Below the pieces are notes generated by a model that saw only the letters and a program-made list of their open reading frames with translations, searched no databases and was not told the origin of the DNA. Positions 51,222-60,399 of a stretch of DNA of 64,000 bases are shown here, piece after piece (the first letter of the stretch is position 1; each line of letters opens with the position of its first letter). This DNA comes from Paenibacillus sp. FSL R10-2734 (GTDB taxonomy: Bacteria > Bacillota > Bacilli > Paenibacillales > Paenibacillaceae), in assembly GCF_037963865.1 (NCBI RefSeq), contig NZ_CP150170.1, forward strand, positions 6,448,001 through 6,512,000. Direction: 5' to 3'. Both the position numbers and the translations under genes were made by a program.

Positions 51222-54200
51222 CTACTTAATTCGATGACTTCGGAAATACTCCGACCAATCCGATGATATAACGACTGTAACGGTATCCGTTTTGGTGTTG
51301 TACTCGTTCTGAGCTGTAAAAGTAAATGTAACCGGACCGTCCGGAAGCTTTTCAAAAGAGCTGTCATACATTTCACCTGTCCAGAAGGTTTTATCGTCGT
51401 TGGTTGGGCTAAGCTCCGTACTGAACCCACCGTTCATGGTTACTTGCACAGTATCTGGAAGACCCGTTGCAGTGCCTTGCAGAACAAAACGTTCTCCTGC
51501 CCAAAATACGTTGTAACCTCTTGGGCTTTCCTCATTACCGCTCTTTTTCAGATTGTAGCCTTTACGGTTGTTGTTCCACTCTTCGGTGTGCTTAACCCCA
51601 CCTTTAATACTCAGTAGATTCACCATGAGATATTTCCGAGGAGAAATATTGCTCCAGCTGAACCCATCAAAAACTTCAACCTCGACGGCATACTTCTCGT
51701 TCTCGATTAGTGAACCAGCTGGTACCTGCCATTGCTTAGCGCTCGATACTTGCTCACCAGATTGAACTTTGATCGCTCCTGTGGCTAAACTTATAATCTG
51801 AACTTTATAACGCTGCTGCTGATCGTCATCCTCATCTTGATAATCCCATTTGAGGATTGGGGTGAGTGTGCTTGCAATTGTAGGCTTAGATGGATCAATA
51901 CTAGTTGGATACGTAATTGTAGCCGTCGGTATCCGGTTGACTACTGTGATGCTCTGGGAAAGCTCGCGGTACAGACCCAGTGAATCTGTCACGAGTTGTT
52001 TAAAGGTGAATATGCCGTTAGATGTGAATTGCTTTGTGAAGTCCCTTTGGACGCTTGCAAGGGCTTCTGCACCACTTGTTGGTTTTAAGAAATACTGATA
52101 GCTGAGGCTGTCTCTCTTTGGTTCGTCCGGATCAGTTGCGTTACTCTTAATGTTCAGAACGTCTGTCCGGTAGACCGGTACCTTTGTCGCATCTTTACCA
52201 GTATCGGTAATTAAGGTGAATCCTGGCTGCGGCGGATTATCGATAATGAATGTTTTTTCGTTAGATATTTCTGACCAAGATAATTTTGAAAAGGCGCGTC
52301 CATAGACGGTGAAATATTCAAACCTATTAAATGTATAGTTAGGGAGTTGATACTGGCGCAGCAATCCTGAGGTGTCTGGGTTTTCAATTGATTTAGCCAA
52401 GAGTCCATCTTTTGCATAAAACTCCAATCTATACTTTTCCTGTGGATCATTTTCAGGATCTGTATACGTCCACTTAATGAGTGGATCTCCTTGTAACTCC
52501 GCATCTATTACCGACGGATTAGTTGCGGTTCCAGCAGGAGTTGTGAGAGTTAAGGTTGGAGGCAGATTCTTATCTACATTTACCTTCAGGGTAGCTATGT
52601 TTGATTTAGCACCGATCTGGTCCACAACCCAGTGTTCTAATGTGTAAATCCCAGACTCAGGAAAATCAATCTTGATATTAGGAGTTCGATACATTTCAGT
52701 TACACCATCACTATCTGTAACTTTCCAGTAATACTGCAAACTACTGATATCAGATGGATCATCATCAGAATCCACCCCATAGTATGTTATAGTATCATAC
52801 TGATAAACACTGCTTAGTCCATTAATTCCTGCTGTTGGAATATGGTTTTTAACAGTAAACATACGTGTAGCATACGAAGTCAGTGCTGTGACATTCGAGC
52901 CTACTGGTATATCTGTAACATTAAGTCGCATTTCCCATCCATCAGATATCGCTTGTTGTGGTGAAACTCCACTCCTTGCAATTAAATCCCTGATTGTCAT
53001 GGATTGATTGCGATTGCTACCCGCATAATAATAAGGGCTGCTATTAAGTCTAGCGTACCAGGCGTAAGACAGCGAATCTCCATCTTCATCTGGATCAGGT
53101 GTCATATTTTGCATCGTAATGAGCGTATCTCGATATACTTCAGATGGCATATTAAAAGCAGCTGCTGGTGGATGGTTGATAACTTGAACACTTTGACTGT
53201 ACCACTCCGACCATAAACCACGATTATCATGTACTTGTAGATTAATTTGATAACTTCCTAGTCCAAATGTGGCGATATTCGGCGGTGTTGTCGCTCCACC
53301 CCAATGCTCCCATACCTTATTCCAACCATCCTTGATTACAGTCCAGTAATACACATCCAATGGATCATTATCCGGATCAAAAGACTTATCTACTATTGAT
53401 GTAGCCTTACGATAAGAAACTATATTAGGCTCAACCGTGAATAACGCTACTGGAGGTAAATTAGCAGCGGCTCCTACTGTCCTCTGGCACCAATCACTCC
53501 ATATGCCTAACCCATTTTCACCATCCATATCCCTTACCCTTAACCGAATATCATATTGATCATTACTTGGCAACGGATTAGGCGGCCGGCCATCATTCCA
53601 TATCGAAGCTTCTGTTTTCTTATACTGCCATTGCCAATCCACAAGCCCTTTATTGGAAGCAGTAATATGGTCCAAATCGTAGGAGCTATCCGTGAGTTGA
53701 AGATATCCACCCACTATTTTGGCACTGAATAAAGCTATCGGCTTTCGATGCACATGAAAAGTCATGGAGGATAAATTATCGCGGCTCCATTTCCGATAAA
53801 TATCAAACCGGTCATCATTTTTTGGATTATCTCGACCCTGAAAGGTCGCTGTATATACCCCACTGTAGGGGAATGAAAGATAAGTAGATGTTCTCCATAA
53901 TCCTGAATCTCCAATAATCCCCATAGAGTTATCATAAAAATAAGGATCATGATCATATCTGAAACGTTCTGCGGATTTAGAATCTCCTTCAGAGTCAAAG
54001 AATTTAGTTCTCGTTTCAACAGGGGTGTTGATAAGGATAAATGACTTATTCCTCATCTGCTGTTTTACATTTATAGTTAAATTCTTTGATTGTTTCATCC
54101 CCGAAGGATCAGATGCTGTAATTGTCATACTATAAGACCCGGGTGACAAAGCATCGTCAATTGCGTCTATTGGGATATAAAATGGTTTTGACAATTGCGC

Positions 54201-55172
54201 TTGATATACTGTAGTTTTCTTATAAAATACATTAGGAATTTCTGCAGTAACCGTCACATCTTCGTTATCTGGATCACTTACATATCCTTCAATATTAATA
54301 CCACTCAAATCGGTAGCATTGACCAAAGTTATTCCGTTTGGTGTCCCCACAGAGATTGTTGGGGGATGATTAGGAATTAGTCTAGCAACTTCAGTCATGT
54401 AAGGAGTATAGCCCGCCGGTTCATAACTTACACGAAAGGGGCCATCCTCTGGACCCAAATCTGTTCTATACCAGCCCGAATGTGCAACAATCCTTATACG
54501 AAAAAGTTCAGGATCATTTATATAATCGTCATAATTACTCGGACCAAACCAGTTGTATCCTTGTTGAAATTCGTAAGGCTGAGTAACTTTCATTGCATCT
54601 CTTATAGTAGAAAGGTCAAAATCTAGACTTCGTTGGTCACGCGAATCAAGACCAATATTATAGAGGGTACCCCATTCAGTACTCCAATTATGACTATAGT
54701 ATTGTTGAAAATAATCTGCTGTACAGGACCATTGCTCATCTCGTCCATTTAGGCTACCTTTTTCCCGGTCATAGCCCTGTTGTGTATAGGCAGAGCCACA
54801 CATCTGCACTGTAAGTTTTTGGTCCCATAACCGGGACTGGCCTGGAGGTCTTCTTCCATTTAAATTAATATCAATGTGCATAGGAGACCCACCAGGTGCT
54901 ATGTCGTATAAGAGTTGCTTAGTCGTTTTATTGTAGGAGATATTAGTTACTTTAATTGCTGGAAAATAAATATTAATTGTATTGGCCATCGCATGTGTTC
55001 CAAACCCACTATTAAAGTTGATATCCCTATAGTGAATAATGTTATCATCATCAGCTGCCTGAACTGTTGCACTTATTCCTACTCTCTCTAATAATGGTCG
55101 AGGTAAGATTGGCAATATTGTAAAGATTAATAGGAAATATATAATGAAGCTTATCCTAAAATAATGTTTCAC
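51222..55172 (-). CDS. Large secreted PKD/Ig-like repeat protein of the Tad-like operon
   Basis: A 1316-residue exported protein. A long signal or anchor helix (FIIYFLLIFTILPILPRPLL) ends near VQAA. Residues about 45-270 form a unique domain with two Cys (VQMCGSAY, EQWSCTADY). From about residue 275 come at least seven Ig/PKD/cadherin-like repeats, recognisable by openings such as NHPPT, NLPPV, NHPPA, NHIPT, NLPPT and NRIPT, and by acidic loops (SDPDNED, FDPDNDP, PDPDEDGD, TDPENDP, TDPDEPK) likely to bind calcium. No LPxTG or SLH anchor is visible at the C-terminus. GTG start at 55172 with CGGAGG upstream. Likely an adhesin or pilus-associated surface protein; this is inferred from location. 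Confidence 0.8.
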   Translation of the reverse strand: MKHYFRISFIIYFLLIFTILPILPRPLLERVGISATVQAADDDNIIHYRDINFNSGFGTHAMANTINIYFPAIKVTNISYNKTTKQLLYDIAPGGSPMHIDINLNGRRPPGQSRLWDQKLTVQMCGSAYTQQGYDREKGSLNGRDEQWSCTADYFQQYYSHNWSTEWGTLYNIGLDSRDQRSLDFDLSTIRDAMKVTQPYEFQQGYNWFGPSNYDDYINDPELFRIRIVAHSGWYRTDLGPEDGPFRVSYEPAGYTPYMTEVARLIPNHPPTISVGTPNGITLVNATDLSGINIEGYVSDPDNEDVTVTAEIPNVFYKKTTVYQAQLSKPFYIPIDAIDDALSPGSYSMTITASDPSGMKQSKNLTINVKQQMRNKSFILINTPVETRTKFFDSEGDSKSAERFRYDHDPYFYDNSMGIIGDSGLWRTSTYLSFPYSGVYTATFQGRDNPKNDDRFDIYRKWSRDNLSSMTFHVHRKPIALFSAKIVGGYLQLTDSSYDLDHITASNKGLVDWQWQYKKTEASIWNDGRPPNPLPSNDQYDIRLRVRDMDGENGLGIWSDWCQRTVGAAANLPPVALFTVEPNIVSYRKATSIVDKSFDPDNDPLDVYYWTVIKDGWNKVWEHWGGATTPPNIATFGLGSYQINLQVHDNRGLWSEWYSQSVQVINHPPAAAFNMPSEVYRDTLITMQNMTPDPDEDGDSLSYAWYARLNSSPYYYAGSNRNQSMTIRDLIARSGVSPQQAISDGWEMRLNVTDIPVGSNVTALTSYATRMFTVKNHIPTAGINGLSSVYQYDTITYYGVDSDDDPSDISSLQYYWKVTDSDGVTEMYRTPNIKIDFPESGIYTLEHWVVDQIGAKSNIATLKVNVDKNLPPTLTLTTPAGTATNPSVIDAELQGDPLIKWTYTDPENDPQEKYRLEFYAKDGLLAKSIENPDTSGLLRQYQLPNYTFNRFEYFTVYGRAFSKLSWSEISNEKTFIIDNPPQPGFTLITDTGKDATKVPVYRTDVLNIKSNATDPDEPKRDSLSYQYFLKPTSGAEALASVQRDFTKQFTSNGIFTFKQLVTDSLGLYRELSQSITVVNRIPTATITYPTSIDPSKPTIASTLTPILKWDYQDEDDDQQQRYKVQIISLATGAIKVQSGEQVSSAKQWQVPAGSLIENEKYAVEVEVFDGFSWSNISPRKYLMVNLLSIKGGVKHTEEWNNNRKGYNLKKSGNEESPRGYNVFWAGERFVLQGTATGLPDTVQVTMNGGFSTELSPTNDDKTFWTGEMYDSSFEKLPDGPVTFTFTAQNEYNTKTDTVTVVISSDWSEYFRSHRIK

Positions 55173-55194
55173 AAGCAGATCCTCCGTTCTTCAC

Positions 55195-57474
55195 TTATAG
55201 ATCCCAATCTACCTCTGGTGCTCGATTCTCCACCTCTACAATCCGTTCAAGGAGATTTTGTGTGCTATCAGAATTTATCGATCTTCTGTCATCTTCACTT
55301 ACAAACTCTTCAATGGTGGGTTGTCCAAATTCTTCGAGAACTGTAAGACGAATTTCATATTTACCGACTTGATATAGCTCCAAATTCAGACGAGTGCGAT
55401 TCTCTTCGTTAAACCGAACCCAACTCTCATCTGCAAAAGATCCGTTGTTATCTGAATCGTAACGATATTCCCAAATCCGACGGATGAGTGGATCTTTATC
55501 CTTAGTAAAAGACATATCATCTATTGAAACCATTGCCTTATTTCCATTGCTGGGATCACGGTATACTTTTCCCGGTACAGCAAAGTAAGCGAAAGGCAAC
55601 TCATCGGAAGCAATATCAAAAATAAGTTCACTACTCGCAGCATAACCTAACGTGTTTTCAACATAAATCGTAGCTTTATATGTCCCTGGATTCTTAAAAA
55701 GAATATCCTTACTCTGAAACTCAGCTAACGTACCACTATATTTAATATCTGCATTCGAACCACCAGAAACAGCACTGATCGAGACTTGAGTTTTCGCTGG
55801 GATCAGCGGAAAACGAGTAGGACTTTGGCTAGAATTCGTGAGCGTCGTTTTCCGATTTTGTTTTAGCGTACCAGAAATATTTAAACCAGCAGCTGGGATA
55901 GGTTCAATCACTGTTACTTCTGTACTTGTACTCCCAATCTGACCATCGTTGTCAACTACAGTGAGACCAATTGGGAACGTCTGCCCTACATCATCTCTTG
56001 TATACCATATGTATCCTCGTGAAGTATTACCGATCCCACCCTGTGCTCCTTGTGTACCCCAGGCATAATCCGTGATATAACCGTCCGGATCAGAGGAAGC
56101 TCCTCCGTACACCATCATGTCGTCTCCGGCTTTGATATATTTAGGGGCGCTGATCCGTGCGATGGGCGGTTTACCTTCTGGTTTAGTTGGCGGGTTTGTG
56201 GTAGGAGGGAAAAGATCGCTAGGAGGATCTTTCTTATACACTCCAGCTGAAATTTCAGGTCCTGCCTCTAATGATGAAATAGGTCCTGCTTTTGTTTGTA
56301 CTGGATTTTTGAACCGTACAACAACCTTTAAAACATAGTCTTGTTTATAATTATCTTTTCCCACCAATTGGGATGCTGGGATATCAAAATCAAAGTCTTT
56401 ACCCGCAGTAAGAACTTTTGAATATTCTTTCTTCATATCCGCAACAGCTATTTCTTTCTCTCTTGCATAAAATGCCCATTCAGAAATATTAGAACTGTCT
56501 GTATAGGCTAGTAATTCTCCTTTAACACTAATTTTTACCACAACTTTGTCACCAGTCATCTTCGCAGGATTCGGGTTGGGTTGGGTTAATGTAGCTGAAG
56601 CATTCAAAGTAACTTGATCTGGTAGTGCATAATCAAAATTGACAGTACCACCGTAGCTGTATGAGGTCATTTTCGCTTCGGCAGTGAAGTAGTATGGCAA
56701 AATGATATAATATAGCCGCCCAATTACCCAAACCCCTTTATCAAACGAAGCCGATACATTTTCGGGTGAATATTGCCCTGATGGTACTTGATAAGTAACA
56801 ATGAATTTCCCATCTTTCTGACCTACTTTACCTATGTCCCCTTGAAGCGCCATTGGTACCAGCTTAATGCTAGACTGAATAATATTGCTGTATGGGATAG
56901 TATTAACATTGTCTCTAAACCATGTTGCTTGACTCGGACTAACTGGATCAGATTTTGTGGTAACAGTTGTTTTTGGCGGTGCATCTGATGGGGTTCCAAA
57001 ATCTGTGGCGTTTACGTTTTTGCTTGTGTTCACTCCACGATCTTGATTATAGTCATTAATCTGCCATCTTCGCCCATCTGCATATCGCCAAATAGAGTTA
57101 CCCGGCGTACTTTTAAAAACTTTTTTAGGATCGTTACCCTCAACTCCTGTAACATTAAACGTTTCAACTTTTTCATTACCTTTGAGAGTAACTTTTATTT
57201 TTCCATTCTCGACGCTGATTGCTCCAACTAAGCTGTTATTACCTGAATATTTAAAAGTTCCTGCTTTAATTGCAGCGATGTTTACTCCACTAGGCAGGAC
57301 TAAGTAAAAAGTTTTTGCTGCATTCCCTGATCCGGTTAATCCAGTTGTAATAGGTATACTTACTGATCCAGATTTCAGCTCTGCTGCTTGAGCTGAATGC
57401 ATCAAGTTTAGTGAAAATAATAGACAAATTATAAGAATAATTGAGAATATCCTGATTTTTTTATTTTTCTTCAT
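55195..57474 (-). CDS. Secreted protein with PKD domain, Tad-like operon
   Basis: A 759-residue exported protein. The signal peptide is IFSIILIICLLFSLNLMHSA, with cleavage near AQA-A. The N-terminal 400 residues are unique, with many beta-type segments and a Pro-rich linker (PPTTNPPTKPEGKPP) before a clear PKD-like domain (APKYIKAGDDMMVYGGASSD, PDGYITDYAWGTQG, IGLTVVDNDGQIGSTSTEVT). A further Ig-like region with FAYFAVPGKVYRDPSNGN follows, close in style to PSEVYRDT of the next, larger protein. ATG at 57474 has GATGGAG 6 bases upstream. It lies 22 bases before the 1316-residue gene. Confidence 0.78.
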   Translation of the reverse strand: MKKNKKIRIFSIILIICLLFSLNLMHSAQAAELKSGSVSIPITTGLTGSGNAAKTFYLVLPSGVNIAAIKAGTFKYSGNNSLVGAISVENGKIKVTLKGNEKVETFNVTGVEGNDPKKVFKSTPGNSIWRYADGRRWQINDYNQDRGVNTSKNVNATDFGTPSDAPPKTTVTTKSDPVSPSQATWFRDNVNTIPYSNIIQSSIKLVPMALQGDIGKVGQKDGKFIVTYQVPSGQYSPENVSASFDKGVWVIGRLYYIILPYYFTAEAKMTSYSYGGTVNFDYALPDQVTLNASATLTQPNPNPAKMTGDKVVVKISVKGELLAYTDSSNISEWAFYAREKEIAVADMKKEYSKVLTAGKDFDFDIPASQLVGKDNYKQDYVLKVVVRFKNPVQTKAGPISSLEAGPEISAGVYKKDPPSDLFPPTTNPPTKPEGKPPIARISAPKYIKAGDDMMVYGGASSDPDGYITDYAWGTQGAQGGIGNTSRGYIWYTRDDVGQTFPIGLTVVDNDGQIGSTSTEVTVIEPIPAAGLNISGTLKQNRKTTLTNSSQSPTRFPLIPAKTQVSISAVSGGSNADIKYSGTLAEFQSKDILFKNPGTYKATIYVENTLGYAASSELIFDIASDELPFAYFAVPGKVYRDPSNGNKAMVSIDDMSFTKDKDPLIRRIWEYRYDSDNNGSFADESWVRFNEENRTRLNLELYQVGKYEIRLTVLEEFGQPTIEEFVSEDDRRSINSDSTQNLLERIVEVENRAPEVDWDL

Positions 57475-57492
57475 CCGCAACTCCATCACCTC

Positions 57493-58152
57493 TTAAACTT
57501 CTGGAGAGTTTACGATGTATTTTGTAGCCGAATATTTTTTGTTGTCTACCCAAATAACAAAAGACTTAAAATCTCCATCATAGTAATAGGCTTGGTAGGT
57601 ATTCATTTTCTGTCCCGGCGCTAATTTCCAACCCCATAAAGCCTCCTTGTCATTCACAGAAGTATCCTTGCTTCTTGGCATAGTCGGATACGCATCTAAT
57701 TTGTTACCGAATCCTAAACGCCATTTCTCACTTAAATCCGTATAATCTTTTTTAATTGTATTCCCACTATTATTTCCCACTGTAATTTTAGTCCAAATAA
57801 AGTACTTCCCTTCTCCAGAATAATTGAACTTCTTAATCAGTGTTTGTGCATCTTTGGACTGTGCATCATAGATCATGATCTTTTCCAAAGTGTAACTCAG
57901 CCCACCCGCCGTAACAGTAACAGGCAACTCCAAGTCTTTCTTCAGCCCAAATTTACTAAGGTTATCCCTCATAATAGGCGCTGGTGCTGGTGTTGCTACA
58001 GGTTTCACGGTTGCTGTAGGTTTCACCGCAGCTGCTGGCTTAGCCGTAACTACTGGTGTAACCGTTTCCGCATTTGCAACCACTCCCGGTCCCAATACCA
58101 CGCTAAATAACATTGTCGCTGCCAAAGTCGCTTTTACCACTCTCTTCTTCAT
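57493..58152 (-). CDS. Secreted protein of unknown function, Tad-like operon
   Basis: A 219-residue exported protein. The signal peptide VKATLAATMLFSVVLGPGVV ends at ANA-E, and is followed by an Ala/Pro/Val/Lys-rich linker (about residues 30-60). The globular part contains LPVTVTAGGLSYTLEKIMIY and KYFIWTKITVGNNSGNTIKK, a pattern like the DUF4352/telokin-like domains of secreted proteins: a beta-sandwich with a conserved WTKITVGNNS-like strand. Cell-wall association is plausible. ATG at 58152 has AAGGGGAG 9 bases upstream. It lies between the membrane-protein genes and the two PKD-protein genes in the same operon. Confidence 0.7.
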   Translation of the reverse strand: MKKRVVKATLAATMLFSVVLGPGVVANAETVTPVVTAKPAAAVKPTATVKPVATPAPAPIMRDNLSKFGLKKDLELPVTVTAGGLSYTLEKIMIYDAQSKDAQTLIKKFNYSGEGKYFIWTKITVGNNSGNTIKKDYTDLSEKWRLGFGNKLDAYPTMPRSKDTSVNDKEALWGWKLAPGQKMNTYQAYYYDGDFKSFVIWVDNKKYSATKYIVNSPEV

Positions 58153-58187
58153 CCCCAAATCTCCCCTTAGTCTCAATTGGATTTTTC

Positions 58188-58685
58188 CTACTTATTGAAC
58201 TTATACTCCTGCACTGCAGGCACTCTGATTGGCTCTTGTGTTTTGGATCTGGAGATCAGCAGCGGATGTTCCGTCTCAATGACGGCAACAACCGAAGGAC
58301 CCTCTATGTATTTGGTAATGCCATATTCACTATCCTCGTATAACAGTGGGAAGGTCACTCCATCGGAATCATCAACAATATCGAACTTCACGATCTTCAC
58401 TTGATTCTTAAAACGGCTGCCCACCTGAGGGGAAAGACCATTATCAAGTCCAAGATTCGCCTGCAAGGCATGCTGAAAAGTATCGTAAGCAAGCGTGGGA
58501 TCGATAATTAGGCGACCTCGTGTGAGTTCAGTTTCATCTAATTCCTGTGCGGCATCGTGAACTGCTATATTGTTTGCGTCTTTTAGCATGTTGCGCAGCA
58601 TGTCCCACTCCTGGTTCTGGATCTGAAAGAACCAGGAGTAGATAAAGATCAGTAGGACAAATGCCAGCTTAATAATATAATCCAT
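58188..58685 (-). CDS. Small TadE-position membrane protein of the Tad-like operon
   Basis: A 165-residue protein with one N-terminal helix (IIKLAFVLLIFIYSWFFQIQ) and an extracytoplasmic domain. The region after the helix (MLRNMLKDANNIAVHDAAQE) looks like the amphipathic start of a pseudopilin-like protein (TadE/TadF type), where a helix carries the membrane stem into a globular head. I know of no named family. It lies 20 bases after the next similar gene and before the secreted proteins. Confidence 0.6.
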   Translation of the reverse strand: MDYIIKLAFVLLIFIYSWFFQIQNQEWDMLRNMLKDANNIAVHDAAQELDETELTRGRLIIDPTLAYDTFQHALQANLGLDNGLSPQVGSRFKNQVKIVKFDIVDDSDGVTFPLLYEDSEYGITKYIEGPSVVAVIETEHPLLISRSKTQEPIRVPAVQEYKFNK

Positions 58686-58705
58686 AAATTAGGCTCATCC
58701 CTTAA

Positions 58706-59086
58706 TCAATCGAGATATTCACTCATAATTGACCCATGGCCGTAATATCGGGTCGGCTGCGAGACCGTCGAAAAGTTATACGGAAACAAATTTACCCGCG
58801 GCGCAGTTATATACACATCAATTCGTTGTTTGCGCTCCTGAACGGTATCCGTACTACTCGTAATTTCTATGGAACCCTCAGAGAATCCGATCGCCTTCAG
58901 ATTTGAAATCACCTCGCTCCGCATAGACGCTGTGACCATCCCCTCCGTTGCTGCTTTTTGTGTGATGTAGGACGTATTAGCTTTGACCTGTAAATCTAGC
59001 AGATAATCAATATAGGTGAAGATGGGCTGCAGCATAATAAACAGGACAAGCCACATGAATAATGCCCGGAGGACGGTCTCCTTCAA
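58706..59086 (-). CDS. Small TadE/TadF-like membrane protein
   Basis: A 126-residue protein with an N-terminal helix (ALFMWLVLFIMLQPIFTYID) followed by an amphipathic stretch (DLQVKANTSYITQKAATEGM) and a small beta-rich head (IDVYITAPRVNLFPYNF). This is the general plan of TadE/TadF pseudopilins, but no Gly-Phe or Gly-Glu cleavage motif is apparent. The start is TTG at 59086 with AGAAGGAGG 8 bases upstream. It follows two tiny membrane-protein genes in the operon. Confidence 0.6.
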   Translation of the reverse strand: MKETVLRALFMWLVLFIMLQPIFTYIDYLLDLQVKANTSYITQKAATEGMVTASMRSEVISNLKAIGFSEGSIEITSSTDTVQERKQRIDVYITAPRVNLFPYNFSTVSQPTRYYGHGSIMSEYLD

Positions 59087-59101
59087 TAGAAACGCCTCCT
59101 T

Positions 59102-59245
59102 CTAATATTGCTCTACTTGCTTAGTATGTGTGATGATGTCGTCCTGACTGCTCCCAATGATATGCGTAGCTACTGTGATAAACATCCCTGCGATCACAAA
59201 ACCAATGGCCAGAAACATTGCAATGGAGATAGAGTCTTTTTTCAT
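59102..59245 (-). CDS. Tiny membrane protein, paralogue of the adjacent 69-residue protein
   Basis: A 47-residue protein read directly from the minus strand. It starts MKKDSISIAMFLAIGFVIAG, continues with MFITVATHIIGSSQDD and ends with a short polar tail. The first 16 residues match the start of the next protein (MKKDAISTGLFIAIGF) at 12 positions, so the two are tandem duplicates. One membrane helix and a short outside tail are predicted. It lies 7 bases past the stop of the paralogue. It is a candidate pilin-like or Flp-replacing subunit, although the Flp cleavage motif is absent. Confidence 0.65.
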   Translation of the reverse strand: MKKDSISIAMFLAIGFVIAGMFITVATHIIGSSQDDIITHTKQVEQY

Positions 59246-59252
59246 AACCGAG

Positions 59253-59462
59253 TTAAACCGAAGTGTGGGTCAAAATCCGAGCAGTTGCAGTTTGGCTAGA
59301 ATCCAGCGGCTGAATTAAGGTTACACCCGGGATATCCGGTTTGTTATCATCCGTAGCATCAATTACCTCTCGCACCACTGGAATCAAAACGGCAATTACG
59401 ATGGCCACACATAAAAAACCGATAGCAATAAACAAACCTGTAGAAATAGCGTCCTTTTTCAT
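59253..59462 (-). CDS. Small membrane protein, candidate pilin-like subunit
   Basis: A 69-residue protein: MKKDAISTGLFIAIGF, a long hydrophobic helix to about residue 30 (FLCVAIVIAVLIPVV), then a polar tail of about 38 residues that includes DATDDNKPDIPGVT. Size and position (after TadC, before the TadE-position genes) suit a major pilin of the Flp type, but the expected Gly/Glu-Tyr processing motif is missing. The ribosome site AAAAGGGAG 8-9 bases before the ATG is strong, which would allow high expression. Paralogue of the 47-residue protein that follows. Confidence 0.65.
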   Translation of the reverse strand: MKKDAISTGLFIAIGFLCVAIVIAVLIPVVREVIDATDDNKPDIPGVTLIQPLDSSQTATARILTHTSV

Positions 59463-59518
59463 TGTTAATATCTCCCTTTTATTTTATATTTTCAAAATAA
59501 TGTTGAATATACAATTTT

Positions 59519-60388
59519 TCACTGGAACATGCCGACCCCATTAAAATTCCCTTTGATCAGCAAAATGTACTGCATCGCCAACGCGACAATCATCAGAAAA
59601 GTAGCAATCGACGGGATAACATTAATGATCGTAGACAGATCACCGATAAAAGACCACTTTTTCAAATACTGATCACTGGAGATTTTGGAGATAATCTTAC
59701 CTTGCTCACGCAAATAATTCGCAGCTTCTGTATCGTCGTCCATCCCTTCTGTAGCCAGCAAAATGGACCGGATGTCATTAATAAAACTATGGTTATCCGG
59801 AAACTTTGCACAAAACCATTCAATTGCCCCCTCTACACCCTCATCTACTGCTCGTTCTGACAACTCGTACAAGTCCTGACGTATATATTGAAAATGTCCA
59901 GCCGTACTCCCACAAAAAGCACCAAATTGCGCATATCCACGCTTGCGTAGCCGATTATTCTCGTATAGACGAATGAAAGAGATCAGCTCACCGTCTTTTT
60001 GAATAACTGTTTTTTGATGAAGCCATGCAAGCACCCAGCCAAAGGGAAGATAACGCATCGGACTGCTGATTACGAGAATTAGTAGAGCAATTAGTGAGTC
60101 ATAGATGGAAAACGAATTGGAACGAATGAAATCGCTGACGACTTGAGTTATCAAATAAATCAGCGCTGCCGAGTAACGGAAAAGCGTAATTTTACGGGCC
60201 GAAATCGATAAACCAGAATCATTCAATAATTGCTGAAGTCTATCCCCCTGCACGCGTTCCCCTAGCTCATTCCACCTTAGTCCTAATCGAACAAGATATC
60301 GTTCCTGCTTACTGCTACTGCTTACAAAGACAAGTAATGCGACATACACAATCCCGATTACAGTAATTAATAGTAACAATCTGTCCAT
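59519..60388 (-). CDS. tadC: TadC-like type II/IV secretion F-domain membrane protein
   Basis: A 289-residue polytopic protein. Hydrophobic helices lie at the N-terminus (LLLLITVIGIVYVALLVFV), near residues 70-120 (two) and at the C-terminus (VIPSIATFLMIVALAMQYIL). The central cytosolic region with SFIRLYENNRLRKRGYAQFG, FCAKFPDNHSFINDIRSIL and LREQGKIISKISSDQYLKKW is a divergent F-domain. It forms the inner-membrane platform together with the TadB-like protein. GGTGATGAG precedes the ATG. Sequence identity to classical TadC seems low; the assignment relies on operon order. Confidence 0.68.
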   Translation of the reverse strand: MDRLLLLITVIGIVYVALLVFVSSSSKQERYLVRLGLRWNELGERVQGDRLQQLLNDSGLSISARKITLFRYSAALIYLITQVVSDFIRSNSFSIYDSLIALLILVISSPMRYLPFGWVLAWLHQKTVIQKDGELISFIRLYENNRLRKRGYAQFGAFCGSTAGHFQYIRQDLYELSERAVDEGVEGAIEWFCAKFPDNHSFINDIRSILLATEGMDDDTEAANYLREQGKIISKISSDQYLKKWSFIGDLSTIINVIPSIATFLMIVALAMQYILLIKGNFNGVGMFQ

Positions 60389-60399
60389 AGCTCATCACC

